Source: Eurosta solidaginis
Taxonomy: Eukaryota; Arthropoda; Insecta; Diptera; Tephritidae
Reading direction: 5' to 3'
Length of the DNA: 64,000 nt
Assembly (NCBI RefSeq): GCF_040869045.1
Contig: NC_090319.1
Coordinates: forward strand, 52,486,779 to 52,550,778
Shown: positions 1 through 10,287 of the stretch, in pieces
How positions within the stretch are numbered: the first letter of the stretch is position 1
How the letters are laid out: each line of letters opens with the position of its first letter
Program-made: the position numbers and the translations under genes
Notes under the pieces: model-generated
Seen by the model: the letters and a program-made list of their open reading frames with translations, nothing else
Database searches by the model: none
Told to the model about the DNA's origin: nothing

Positions 1-190
1 TCGTTGCTGATAAAACTGTTATTGACGACTTATCGAAGGGGGTTGTCGAGGTTTTTTGGGAATGATCTATTTCTTATTTACGAGTTATTGGCATGTTCTT
101 CGTTTGTTATTAGTATTTATCGGCGTGTTATCGACGAGGTATTCATTAGCTATCGACCAGTTATGGACTTTTTTCGCACCTATTAAAGTT
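1..190. repeat. Edge of a TTATCG-rich fold-back-like repeat
   Basis: The first 190 bases contain repeated, degenerate units around TTATCG / TTATTGG (for example near positions 19, 30, 85, 118, 128 and 152). The same sub-repeat composes the element at 6950-8040. All units here point one way, so this looks like a single arm whose partner lies outside the window. The small ORFs across it are incidental. Family assignment is inference. Confidence 0.4.
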
Positions 191-241
191 ACTTTAATTC
201 ATTCTGTGGGTCTTCTTTGTTTGTGTGCTCATCTGAATTAA

Positions 242-848
242 GAACAAGTAAGGACGGGACTGTCTTCGGCTGTGCCGATGACCTCATACCTTTCATGAAT
301 GGGGCTGAACAATAATTTTATCCCGTTCGTAATCTCCAAATGTACGTACCTAAACGATTTTTAAGATAAATATAAAATAAAAAATGGCAAAAAATCCCCT
401 TATCTGAACGATCGGTTGTTTGGGATATATACTATATATAGCTCCGATCAAAGTGATTTTTTCAGGATATCGTCTATGATTAGAATATATATCAGCGAGT
501 TTCACGTTTATACTTTCTAAATTGCGGCAGGAATGACCAAAATCGCCTTATCTGAATGATCGGTTGTATGGGACATATATGTTATAGTGGTCCGATCCTA
601 CCGGATCCAACAAATGTCTAATATAATACAAAAATACATCCTTGTGCCAAATTTCATTGAGACATCTCAAAATTTGAGGGACTAGTTTGCGTTCAAACAG
701 ACAGACGGACATGGCTATATCAACTCATTTCGTCGCCTTGATCAATTCGGTATACTTAATGGTGAGTCTATCTTCTATATTTCTCAACGTTACAAACATC
801 GGACCAAAGTTAATATACCATTTCCTGTTCATGAAAGGTATAAAAAAT
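242..848 (-). mobile_element. Helentron-like non-autonomous repeat, family 2, copy 1
   Basis: Read on the minus strand, this copy starts near 848 with a hairpin-like end (TATACCTTTCATGAA, then GGTATATTAACTTTG). It ends near 242 with the inverted motif TTCATGAAAGGTAT, a hairpin around TCTTCGGC, and the terminus CCTTACTTGTTCT. It also carries the dispersed block around 'CAAACAGACAGACGGACATGG' (near 693-713) and two central tandem units, each with a 'GGGA(C/T)ATATA' core, near 421 and 571. The copy at 55883-56700 has the same order in the opposite orientation. Assignment to the Helentron-associated (HINE/DINE-1-like) class rests on this architecture; there are no coding domains. Confidence 0.6.
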
Positions 849-2239
849 ATAGTTAGGGCCTTTTCCCCGAAATAATAAGAAGAGCAAACGGAAATTTTCA
901 AAATGGGTTTTACGTTAAATTCAAAGGGGTCATAATTTCAATTCTTCTTTTGGCTAGTGGAAGTGGTTCTAAGACCAATTGACCTTATGTACATTTTAAA
1001 TGGTCATAGCTCAATTAATCTTATGGCCACTGACCTTATGTCCCCCACCTTCCACGTACATATACATATATGTAATTTCAACATTGGATTTTTTACATTC
1101 TACCGAGGTCGAATATGTTACGCTGCACTGTATGAAGGAGTAAGAAGCGTGATAAACGTGAGACCTTCTGCATTTCCCCCTTGCGAGCTTTCCGGTAAAC
1201 GTCGTAGTAGTCGCAAGCTCGATCTCATATGTCGGTAAGCTTCGTCTGTTGTAACTTAGCAATGCGGATGTTGTAGCTTTTTACAAAATCGACTATCTCT
1301 GCGATCTTTCTACTTAAACCATTCCTGCTCATTCTTAATGCTCATTAGTCTTGGATGTTCGTTATTCAAATTTGGTCATCGTCTTCTCATGAAACAACTC
1401 AGTGCTGAAAATATCTGAGTTTGTATAGAACATTACAGCTAGCTGATACTTGTGTTTGCAATTCAAACATTGTGGTTGTAAGTTGTAATAATTTTTGTAC
1501 TCGTGTTAAATAGTTATTATTGCTAATTGTTTCTACATTGTTGAGTTGTTATTAAATGTGTTGAGTTATTCACACAAACGTTGTGTGTACTTGGGAACGT
1601 ATTTAGGTGCCTACATTGTAATACTAGAAAATGAATGTTGCAGGTGCAACTGATTGCCCGTTTGTTGACGTGTTATAAGAGGAATAGGAGCTACTACTAC
1701 AATTAAGCAAACTTGTAAGTTAGAGAACTAGGAAACTTGCTGCAGGCATCCAATTGTAGTTATGCGTGAGTGTGTGTTATTAGTGCATATATCTACATAC
1801 TCGTACATGCTTTCAAAGGGCCTTGAGGAAGGAAGTTTAATTTGCAGTCACAGCCTGAAACAAATGAGCATACGACGACCAACAAACATGTTTACAACAA
1901 CAAATACAAATAGTTGGAAATAATAACATAAAGCATTAAGATAACAACAAGCAAGGCAAAGTATTACAAATTTCAAGTAGCTAAACTCTTATAATAACAA
2001 CAACAACAACAATAACTGTGATATGGCTTAGCTAACCCAGTACAAAAGTGTAGACAAAGCATTTCATATGTAATGCGAGGAGGCTTATCAAAGATGAGTA
2101 CATTCATGTCATGGTATTTGTAGGTGGACCTTGAGTAGTATTTTTACATGTACACCCAAAAAAAATATTTTCTTTATTGTAATTGATAAAAAAAAAGCTA
2201 CTGAAATTAAAACCAAAACGTAACTACTAAGTACTCACG
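849..2239. other. No gene or recognisable element
   Basis: About 1.4 kb of AT-rich sequence with a short (AAC)n run near 1996-2012 and no coding signal I can support. Two small ORFs near 957-1262 overlap on opposite strands and show no family motif. Confidence 0.5.
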
Positions 2240-2357
2240 AAGTTCTATATGGGTCTTTATTTTACAAATCATACGGATTTGTAAAAAAAAAATTTCACTT
2301 TTTTAAAAGACACAAAATTTATTTTTTGAAATCTTTTCGCAATTTAAGTCATCATAT

Positions 2358-2863
2358 TGTAACGATTTTACTACAATTCCCCTTATTTGCAACCTTCTGC
2401 TAACGTTCGAATCGCGAAACTGTTGAATAAATAAATCCACTATTCAATAATGCAAAATGGCCTTTATTAAAGTGCTTCACAATAACACTTCTATTGCTCG
2501 CCAGATAGCGTCTTAAATAAAACTGATTGTCGTGCCTCTACTATTGCTGCCTTTTATACTATCTGGTTTCCTCGTTGCATATTTCTAGGCTTTTCTAATC
2601 TGGAATTTACTAGTTAGTTATATATAACTACGTTTATAGCTTCTCATATGCACGTGTATATGTGATTGTTACTTGCACAAATTATTGCCTTCTTTTGTGA
2701 GCATCTCAGATAAGATATATGCACGTGTTTGTGCGTCTCTTCCCCGCTACTCGTATGACATATGGGTAGACATAATGATTCATTTGTTGATGTGCATACG
2801 ATTCACTGCTTAGTATCGGCTTAGAGATGATAGTACCCCTTAGTGTTGCTAGTATTCGTGACA
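2358..2863 (-). repeat. 3' LTR of the gypsy-type element
   Basis: Plus-strand ends are TGTAAC and GTGACA, so the element-sense LTR runs TGTCAC...GTTACA, with the usual TG...CA ends. It is near-identical in plan to 5369-5892 but lacks a short segment near 2620. A purine-rich stretch just upstream in element sense (plus-strand 2864-2880) is the likely polypurine tract. Confidence 0.85.
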
Positions 2864-2880
2864 CTGCGCTCCACCTGAGT
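2864..2880 (-). other. Probable polypurine tract of the gypsy-type element
   Basis: On the minus strand the bases directly before the 3' LTR read AGGTGGAGCGCAG, purine-rich and abutting the LTR start. That is where plus-strand DNA priming occurs in LTR retrotransposons. Assigned by position and composition only. Confidence 0.5.
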
Positions 2881-2899
2881 CTGATCGTCCCGATCAGAC

Positions 2900-3305
2900 A
2901 AATTTCCTGATCTAAACGCCGCTAGCATCTGCAAATTACCACTCTTCTACTTCGTGGTTTCCCAATGGTTTGTATGCGGTAGATGGTGTCATTGATCTTC
3001 TTCAAAACTTTGTACGGGCCTTCCCAACTGCACCGAAATTTGGACGGAACACCTTTCTACCAGTGAAGGTTGTATAACTGTACCAAGTCTCCCTCCAAGA
3101 AACCTTCCGAATTATTTTTCTCATCGTACCTGCGTTTCATCTTACTACTCATGATCCTGGATCGTTCCCGCGCACTCTGTTTTTTGTCCAATGAAGAACT
3201 ACTTCGCAGAGCTTGACCTTGACGGATTGAATTTGCATCATCAGTATCGTCTTGATTCCTTGCATTCTTTCTGGAAAATTCTTTCAGTCGTTTTAGTACG
3301 TCCAT
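2900..3305 (-). pseudogene. Integrase C-terminal remnant of the gypsy-type element
   Basis: The minus-strand frame beginning near 3305 contains MKRRYDEKNNSEGFLEGDLV, then a stop at 3057-3059. It continues in the same frame with the motif RCSWEGPYKVLKKIND. The pattern 'R(Y)D...F..GDLV.L......KL...W.GPY.V' is the C-terminal (GPY/F) domain of Ty3/gypsy integrases. The zinc-binding and DDE catalytic core domains that should precede it are missing. Upstream it overlaps, in another frame, the tail of the Gag-protease frame, which marks the deletion junction near 3250-3300. It cannot function as an integrase. Confidence 0.75.
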
Positions 3306-5315
3306 TAGGGTTTGTCAATGCCAGTGTTTTTCTCGCAGGTGCCTTTGGTTTTGGTTTGTTTGGCCCATTCGTTCCATCAACCCTTGCCCGATCTGCTGCC
3401 TTTGACTTTTGTGGTTTTTGTCGAATATCTTTCACCAGCACTCGATTACTGCTGAACCCTTTTTCCAAACTGAAGTTAAGTGGCACATCCTGGTTCTCAT
3501 AACGCATCACCCTTCTCTGCATATCGATCTTGATGTTATGGTCAACCAAGAAGTCCACTCCCAATATGACTTCATCAACGATCTCCGCCACAACGAATTT
3601 GTGTAGAACTGTGACCTTTCCAATTAAAACTTCACATATCACTTCTCCCTGGACTTGGTTATACTCGCCAGTGACCGTACGCAACCTTGCTCCAGGTAAC
3701 GGTTTTACTCTCCTGTTGACCAAGTTAGATCGGATTAAGGAATAAGATTCACCCGTATCTACAGTCAGTACACGTTCTTTGCCATTCACATTGCCTCTGA
3801 CGGAAAGACTGCTCGATTTTCTACCAATTTTCGACACAGATATCACAGGATATTCAATAGCTGGAGCTAGCTCTCGATCTCTACATCTCACTCGCTCTTG
3901 CTCATCCTCTCCAGCTTTGTTATTAAGACCACCCATTCTGTTGAAACCACTAGGATCAAGATCGCGATGATGTGCAATGTGAGCGGGCTTCCCGCATTTG
4001 TAGCATTTGATAACTCTTTGACTCTGCTCTTGAGATCCTTTCAGCGCCTCCAATATCGTGTTCACCCAGTCTGGCCTTTCCACCACCACACGGCGTGCTT
4101 TGAACGCTGGCTTACACAGAAGCGATGCTGTTTCCTGAATCAGAGCATGGGATACCGTTACAGCAAATGTTGGCTTTGGGTTCGCATATGTAGCTCTTTT
4201 CGTTTCTACGTCCCGTATGCCATTTATAAAACTCTGAATTTTTACCCTTTCGGTGTACTCCACGGGTGCATCCGCATTTGCCAAATGAGCCAACCTTTCA
4301 ACATCCGAAGCAAACTCTTGCAAAGTCTCATTAGCTTTTTGGTAACGATTTTGCAACCCAATTTGGTATATCTGTTTTATATGCTCGCTTCCAGAACGTC
4401 TCTCGACAGCGCCCATCAATGCTTCATAGTTGTTCCGCTCTCCTTCGGGAACAGTCTGTAGGATTTCGGCTGCTGGCCCCTTCAATGCTACGAATAGAGC
4501 TGGAACTTTATCTTCAGCATTCCAGTTGTTCACTGCTCGGTTTTCTCAAACTGTAGCTTAAAGACCTGGAAAGGAACAGAACCGTCAAAGGATAGTGTTT
4601 TTACCTTTGGATTATTCGCTGAAACTGCTGGCCGATTTAGTTGCAACTGCTCCATACAACCTTTTAAATCATCGACTTCTGCCTGAAATTGAGCGAGTTT
4701 TGCATCCTGCGCTTCCAGATTTGATGTTACCTTTTCTTCCTGTGCTTCTAACTGTGAAGACATCTGTGCCGCCTGCAATGACAAGCACTCCTCTTGTTCT
4801 TCTATCTTGGATGTTATACGTGTCTCTTGCGATTCCAGTTAGGATGCTATACTTGTCTTCTGTTCTGCCAGTTGAGATGACCTTTGTGACGACATTTCTG
4901 AAATACGCGTTTCTTGTTCTTCAATCTTCGGAGTTATTTCTGACGTCATTTCTGCAATACGTGTCTTCTGTTCTTCCATCTTGGATGTTATACGGTTCTC
5001 CTGCGTTTCTATATATGTCTTCTGTTCTGCCAGTTGGGATGACACTGTCGATGTTTGAGCAGATATTGCAGCTAAAATCATGTTCAAGTCTGTGCTCGTA
5101 ACTGTCTGCGATGTTTCATTTTTCTCTTCAATTTTTGTTGTCTCCTTAGCATCAAGAGGAAATACATACTCTTCCATGTTAATTCCCTCTAATTCCATTG
5201 CTTTTCGTAGTCGTGCCTGAAGTTCGAGTTTATTGCCGGTTGTATTCAATCCACTACTCCCCAACTCCTTCTTCAGTTGCTGGATCTTCAATTCACTCCC
5301 CTTTGCCATGTCCAA
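3241..5315 (-). pseudogene. Gag-protease polyprotein remnant (SAP domain, coiled coil, CCHC, aspartic protease)
   Basis: The minus-strand frame starts at 5315. The first ~45 residues resemble a SAP-type helix-extended-loop-helix (LKKELGSSGLNTTGNKLELQ). Residues ~80-160 are heptad-like repeats (EEQKTRIAEM, EEQETRISEM) typical of coiled coil. A stop at 4839-4841 interrupts the frame, which then continues to 4530; a one-base shift there leads into the frame 4533-3241. That part holds Gag capsid-like sequence (NNWNAEDKVPALFVALKGPA), a CCHC knuckle (CYKCGKPAHIAHH) and an aspartic protease with active site VDTGES (usual DTGAS or DTGTS) and the later VILGVDFL. Reverse transcriptase should follow but is deleted. 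Structural and processing roles are from family knowledge; this copy is broken by one stop and one frameshift. Confidence 0.8.
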
Positions 5316-5349
5316 GTTGTATCCGAAGTCTTCGGAATTTATTCAACAA

Positions 5350-5366
5350 TCCCACTTCTGACACCA
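5350..5366 (-). other. Primer binding site matching tRNA-Leu 3' end
   Basis: Plus-strand TCCCACTTCTGACACCA lies two bases inside the 5' LTR. It equals the 3' end of insect tRNA-Leu including CCA as I know it; the minus (element) strand is therefore complementary and would be primed by tRNA-Leu. The match extends two more bases (AA) upstream. Use of tRNA-Leu is known in some gypsy-type lineages such as mdg3-like elements. Confidence 0.75.
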
Positions 5367-5368
5367 AT

Positions 5369-5892
5369 TGTAACATATTTACTGCAATTCCCCTTATTTG
5401 CAACCTTCTGCTAAAGTTCGAATCGCTAAAATATTGAATAAATAACTTCACTATTCAATAATGCAAAATGGCTTTATTAAAGTACTTCACAATAGCACTT
5501 CTATTGCTCGCCAGATAGCGTCTTAAATCAAACTGATTTTCGTGCCTCTACTGTTGCTGCCTTTTATACTGTCTGGTTTCCTCGTTTCATATTTCTAGGC
5601 TTTTCTATTCTGAAATTTACTAGTTAGTTGTCAGCTATAAAATTACCAGCTATAACTACGTTTATAGCTTCTCATATGCTCGTGTATATGTGATTGATAC
5701 TTTCACAAATTATTGCTTTCTTTTGTGAGCATCTCAGTTAAGATATATGCATGTGTTTGTGCGTCTCTTCTCCGCTGCTCGTATGGACATGTGGGTAGAC
5801 ATAATGATTGATTTGTTGATGTGCATACGAGTCACTGCTTAGTATCGGCTTAGAGATGATAGTAGCCCTTAGTGTTGCCAGTATTCGTCACA
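5369..5892 (-). repeat. 5' LTR of the gypsy-type element
   Basis: Plus-strand ends are TGTAAC and GTCACA. It matches 2358-2863 over its length with scattered substitutions and a small extra segment. Element-sense features are a TATAAAAG box (5561-5568) and an initiator-like TCAGTTT (5530-5536), followed by the AATAAA signal on the way to the internal region. Confidence 0.85.
5530..5568 (-). promoter_or_regulatory. LTR core promoter (TATA plus initiator)
   Basis: On the minus strand TATAAAAG (5561-5568) lies about 34 bases upstream of TCAGTTT (5530-5536). The spacing is near that expected between a TATA box and a fly initiator. The same pair occurs in the solo LTR at 60929-61467, which supports it being the family promoter and the U3/R boundary. 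Confidence 0.55.
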
Positions 5893-6949
5893 ATATATAT
5901 CAGGATTTCGTCGAAAAAAAAAATTTTTTTCAGAGATCTGCATCTGCTCAGATTCGATGGGTAAGCAAACTTGCCCACATTCTAAATGCTATATCTTTGG
6001 TTTCATTCTTTTCATCTTATTCATTTTTTTTTTTTTTTTTTTTTTTTTTTTGTTTGAAGGTAATAATGTTTACTTTATTACTGCGTTAAAAAAATATATT
6101 ATAAAAAATCAAAATAACGAATAAAACATTAATTTTTTCAATATTTATTACATACTGTTTTCCCCCACTAATATTTTCGAAAAAATATATATAATATGCG
6201 ATACACTGTCATCTAAAAAACCCTTTTTATTTTAAGTTGGACAATAATAAAACAAGAACTTTCCGAATTAAGGAAATGAACGAGGTTCCTACATCGAAAT
6301 AAAATTTAAATCAGTTTTCTATTTACAATCTTACATCTACTTATACTAAATCTGACATAAATAATAATTTCGTAAAACTAGCTACCTGCTAATTTATTAG
6401 TAGGTTTGTTAACAAGTCCATATACATACGTATGTCCAATTAAAATAAAAAGGGTTTTTTAGATGAAAGTTTATTGCGTACTATATATATTTTTTCGAAA
6501 ATATTCGTGGGGGAAAATAGTATGTAATATTATTTAAAAAATTTATTTTTATTCATTATTTTGATTTTTTTAATTAAATATTTTTTAACGCAGTTATAAA
6601 GTAAATATTATTACCTTCAAAACAAAACAAAAATGAATAAGATACAACAAGTAAAACCAAAAATATGGCATTTTGAATGTGGGCAAGTTTGCTTACCTAT
6701 CGAATCTGAGCACATGCAGATCTCTGAAAAAAAATTGCGAGGAAATCCTGATACAGGTATTTGCTTATTTCGTGTGAGCAACTTAAAAAAAAAAAGTTTG
6801 AGCCGAATCAAAATTATGAAATCTCAAAAGTTGTTCGATTTGTAAAATAATGACCCATATGTAAACATACAGATTTCGCCTAGGGGTTGAAGATATACCG
6901 TAACAGAAGTAACTTTACTAGAAACAAATAATTTCGGGCTTTTAGGGAA

Positions 6950-8040
6950 GAGCTGCGACTGCCTTTTATCGACAGTAACCGATAAGGACAAGTTATTGTT
7001 TTAATATTGAGTTAGCGGTTCGTTATCGGTTTCTTATGGCCCAGTCATCGGCTTCTTTTTGGAATCTCATCGGCTTTTCATCGGCGGTTTAAAGGTGTGT
7101 CATTAATTTTTCTCGTTATTTTTTTGTAACAAGCCGATTAGTCGTCGATAACAAATTGTTACCTAGCGGATAACAAATTGGTAATGCCCTTATAACAAGA
7201 AGTTGATGTGCTATTCAATCCAAAACTTTCTGATAACAAATAGATAACTTTTCGATAATAAATCGTTAAATTTTCGATTTTAAAATAATTACTTTTGCAT
7301 GTCAAATCTATAACTGCATCATAAGTAATCTATAAAATATTATATAATTTATTATAACGAGTTTTGGGGAGTTCCTGATAATTATGCAGTGCGTAATATG
7401 CACATTCTACTAACGTTCGAATCGCTCAACTGTCGACTAAATAACTCCAATATTCAGTATTGCTAAATGTTATTTATTTCGACTGCTTTGGGAGTAGTAC
7501 TTCACAATTATACTTCACTAATAGCGTGTTTAAATCAAAGCTATTGGTTATTCCTTAGCTTGCTCTGCTTTCATACTCTCTGTTGCATCGTTCGCATATT
7601 TCACCTAAGGTCTTAACTTTTCACGAACATGGAACGGTTGTATATCATACTTGATTATTTAACTATATGAATGTGTATTTGTGAGTAACAGCTTCTGCTC
7701 TTAGCTGCTGGTTATGTGTATGGAATACTCTTCGTTGCTTTGTAAATAAGGGTGGCTTCTTACGTTAATATGTACATGTACATAAGTGTGATTGCTTGCT
7801 GTTTTTCTTGTTGTGATTATTTACTAACAGGATAGTGCTGCTAATATTCGCCACACTATGATAGTAAGTTATTTTTTTATTTATGATAGTAAGTTTATAA
7901 ATTTTCGACAAAAAATCGATAATATTTTGATAATAAATTGATAACAAACCGATAATATGCCGATAGAAAATTGTCAACACTTCTATAGCAAATCTATAAC
8001 TTTTTGATAATTTCATCTCTCATTCTCAAATCAATTTTCC
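6950..8040. mobile_element. Fold-back element built of short TTATCG sub-repeats, split by a solo LTR
   Basis: From about 6965 to 7110 short units read TTATCGG/TCATCGGC on the plus strand. From about 7115 onward the same motif appears in the opposite sense (CCGAT, GATAAC). It resumes past the inserted LTR at 7856-8015 (for example TCGATAATATT, CCGATAATATGCC). Arms made of many short direct repeats facing each other are the hallmark of Drosophila FB-type elements. The identity to FB is by analogy; no coding region is present. Confidence 0.55.
7353..7855 (-). mobile_element. Solo LTR, related gypsy-type subfamily, diverged ends
   Basis: It shares the block around TTCGAATCGCT...AATAACTCCAATATT with the other LTRs of the window and ends in CCACA like the LTR at 15038-15545, its closest relative here. 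The left end is TATAAC instead of TGTAAC, and flanking bases are TTAT versus CTAT, so the end and target duplication have decayed. It sits inside the TTATCG fold-back element. Confidence 0.7.
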
Positions 8041-8059
8041 TAAAAATCTCGTACTTGAT

Positions 8060-8911
8060 TTTAAGCACGGCGTTTGCTGGCAATTCCCGGCATAGAGGTC
8101 CAACGCCTGTGGATAACATTGAGGACCTCGTTGTGCTTTTTTTCTACGTACGGCTGAAATCTCAAATTCCGTATTTCCACATAATACTTGCATAGATGTC
8201 ATCTTAACTCACTAGGAAGCGGTGTAGGGTAATCAGATGTCTGTTGGGGTGCCCAGGTTTATGGGTATATAGCATAAACTGTTCGTTCAGCAATTCATTT
8301 CTCTCTCTTATGACGAGTACTCCCTCCTCACTGTGTAAATGGTGTTCTGAAGACATAAGAAGAAAACCCCTAGCGATTCTCAGATCGGTGTTTTGGGTGA
8401 TCTGTACTTTCTCTCAGTGTGTAATACACTAATACACTGTGTATTCTGTAGGTCCGGCGACCATATTGGGGACGCGTAGCGTGCCAGCAGCCGGTCAATT
8501 GCTTTGTAAGTAGTAACGAGCGTTTCTTTATAACTGCCCGTTTCTTTATTTCTACCCACGAGATTTGAGGATTTTATTAGGGCGCTGTATTTTAAGTGCA
8601 GTTGCGGTTGCTTGCTCGCCAAAATATAAATCCTGATCGAACGTCGCATACAATATTTTTGGGTGTAATACAGCCGGTAGCATATGGTAGATCCAATATG
8701 GCCGACATTTGTCTTGCCTATGTTGTAAATAAGGTCGCCATGAATTAGTTTGGTGACAATGTCAGGTTTCGCGAAGCAAAGAAACTCTGAACACTAGGGA
8801 GATGGTTGTTTATTTTTATTACATAGTTCATCACTGGACCTGTTGCCAGTCATCGACGTAGCATACAATCGTAGCTCTTTCTGGTGGCGTAGGGAGCTTC
8901 GGTATATATAT
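8060..8911 (-). pseudogene. Jockey-like non-LTR retrotransposon ORF2, C-terminal part
   Basis: On the minus strand, 8911 downward translates in broken frames to IPKLPTPPERATIVCYVDDW, with the reverse transcriptase catalytic motif as YVDD (usual YADD). It is followed by the thumb/connection-like segments YKAIDRLLARYASPIWSPDL and FLLMSSEHHLHSEEGVLVIR, typical of tephritid and drosophilid Jockey-clade ORF2 proteins. Frames are interrupted by stops and shifts. The upstream RT part is at 9494-9860, separated by the solo LTR 8912-9493. The fragment is dead. Confidence 0.75.
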
Positions 8912-9493
8912 TGTAACGAATTTGCTGCAAATCCTCTTATTTGCAATCCTCTGCTAAGTTCGAATCACTAAACTGTTGAATAAATAACTCCAATATTGAA
9001 TAATGGAAAAATGGCCTTTATTAAAGTACTTCACAATCACACGTATACTTTGCTACTCGCTGGCTTAATAACCAAACTGATTGATAACTCAAATGAAACT
9101 CTACTATTGGCCGCCAGATCGCGTGCTTAATCAAACTGATTGATAGCTCAACTCAAACTGAATTACATTTTACTCGCTTGTGCCGCTTTTATAGTTTACG
9201 CTGCATACATCTAGGCTCTTCTATTTCCAGAACTTACCAACTATTTCGAGTGTTTATAGTTCTCATATAGTTTCTACTTGTTTACCATTTTCTACTTTTC
9301 AGTGTCTCTCAGATGTATGTGAGTTTGTAGTTTACAGTCTCTCGCACACACATAGGCGTATAAGTAAATGCATCGGTGTGTGACATCTCTCGGCTGCCTT
9401 ATATATGTGTATACATGATTTGATTATTGACGTAAACATCGCTTAGCATCGCCTTAGTGATGGTATAGCTTAGTGATGCTAATATCCGTGACA
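8912..9493 (-). mobile_element. Solo LTR of the gypsy-type family (ATAT duplication)
   Basis: Ends are TGTAAC and GTGACA; ATAT lies at 8908-8911 and at 9494-9497. It matches the LTRs of the element at 2358-5892, with an internal duplication near 9050-9170 ('CAAACTGATTGATA' occurs twice). Its insertion split a Jockey-like RT gene. A solo LTR implies LTR-LTR recombination of a former full element. Confidence 0.85.
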
Positions 9494-9860
9494 ATATGTT
9501 AAGCAAACGCGGGGCTATGACGCCAACCTGTGGCACCCCTTGCTCAATTCTACTCAGTTTAAATGTTACGTTCATGAGTTGTGCCGAAGAAGAGTGAACC
9601 CTTACAAGTTTTACAGTAATATTCCTTAGTTTACGGCATCAAAAGCATTTTATAAGTCTAGCATTGATAGCGATTGAAAAAATTGGGAAAAATGTTTCTG
9701 AAAATTACTGTGAAGATTATTTAGTAAACTATTTTGACAAAGTGTTTCTTTGATTGTAGACCTCACTCTCTCTATGTACACTGAGTGGCGTGTATAATAA
9801 GCATTTAACAAAAATAATGATACAACCGTATATAACGCCTTTGGTGTTTCTAACATTAAC
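9494..9860 (-). pseudogene. Jockey-like RT fragment upstream of the solo LTR
   Basis: The minus strand gives EQGVPQVGVIAPRLLNI, matching the RT block QGxPQGxxxSPxLFN, preceded by SMLDL and a degenerate KAFDxVxH-like region near 9630-9665. It continues directly into the YVDD part at 8060-8911 when the LTR is removed. The 5' end of the fragment is unclear beyond about 9700. Confidence 0.65.
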
Positions 9861-10287
9861 CATAAACAACAACAACGTAGAAATACAAAAACAAGGGCGA
9901 TTCAACCTCAAATTTTAAATGCCGTTGATAACAATACCCAACATAATAATTAGTATATTAAAATTATAAACTATTTAATGCCCACTTTTAATTTGTTTGA
10001 TAAGTTTTTGAAATGTAGAAATTATGTGAAGCCAAAAACAAGAACATAATGATTTCATGCGAAAAGCTTTTATAATAAATAACAAAACTTTGGCAAATCC
10101 CAGCAATACATACATATACAGCATATACAGCAGAAAGTTTGTGAGTGAGGATAGGATACACACATTTTTATATTTAGATTGTGAAAAGCCCTTTAATGAT
10201 TACAGAACATAGTTACAATTGTGGCGATAGGGCTCTGTATTGCTTGCAAAGTAATGCTATGTATAAATTGTTTGCTACTCAACCTAT

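Larger units (their letters stand above)
2358..5892 (-). mobile_element. Gypsy-type LTR retrotransposon, internally deleted
   Basis: Two similar LTRs (2358-2863 and 5369-5892) flank about 2.5 kb of internal sequence. The 4-bp sequence ATAT occurs immediately outside both LTRs (2354-2357 and 5893-5896), consistent with a target-site duplication. The minus-strand internal region carries a tRNA-Leu-type primer binding site, a Gag-protease reading frame and only the C-terminal tail of integrase. Reverse transcriptase, RNase H and the integrase core are absent, so a full element would be several kilobases longer. Element order, PBS and protease-before-integrase remnant place it in Ty3/gypsy (Metaviridae-type). 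No envelope ORF is seen. It cannot mobilise itself but keeps cis signals. Confidence 0.85.
2240..6872. mobile_element. Long inverted-repeat (fold-back) element split by an LTR retrotransposon
   Basis: Once the inserted retrotransposon (2358-5892 plus one ATAT duplication) is set aside, 2240-2357 joined to 5893-6246 is an imperfect reverse complement of about 6430-6872. Matching blocks include ATATGGGTC/GACCCATAT near the outer ends, ATCAGGATTT/AAATCCTGAT, GGTAAGCAAACTTGCCCAC/GTGGGCAAGTTTGCTTACC and AAAAAACCCTTTTTATTTTA near the inner ends. The arms are roughly 450 bp around a central spacer of about 180 bp. No transposase ORF is visible, so this is a non-autonomous fold-back or long-TIR element. 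I could not define a target duplication at its outer edges. Confidence 0.7.

Noticed and set aside
3898..4461. Plus-strand ORF of 187 codons
   Set aside because: It lies antisense to the Gag-protease frame, which has clear motifs (CCHC, VDTG); the plus ORF has none.
5350..5366. tRNA-Leu gene fragment
   Set aside because: Only the 3' end is present and its place two bases inside the LTR identifies a primer binding site.
2358..5892. Complete endogenous retrovirus
   Set aside because: No envelope frame and no RT/RNase H; a deleted LTR retrotransposon instead.
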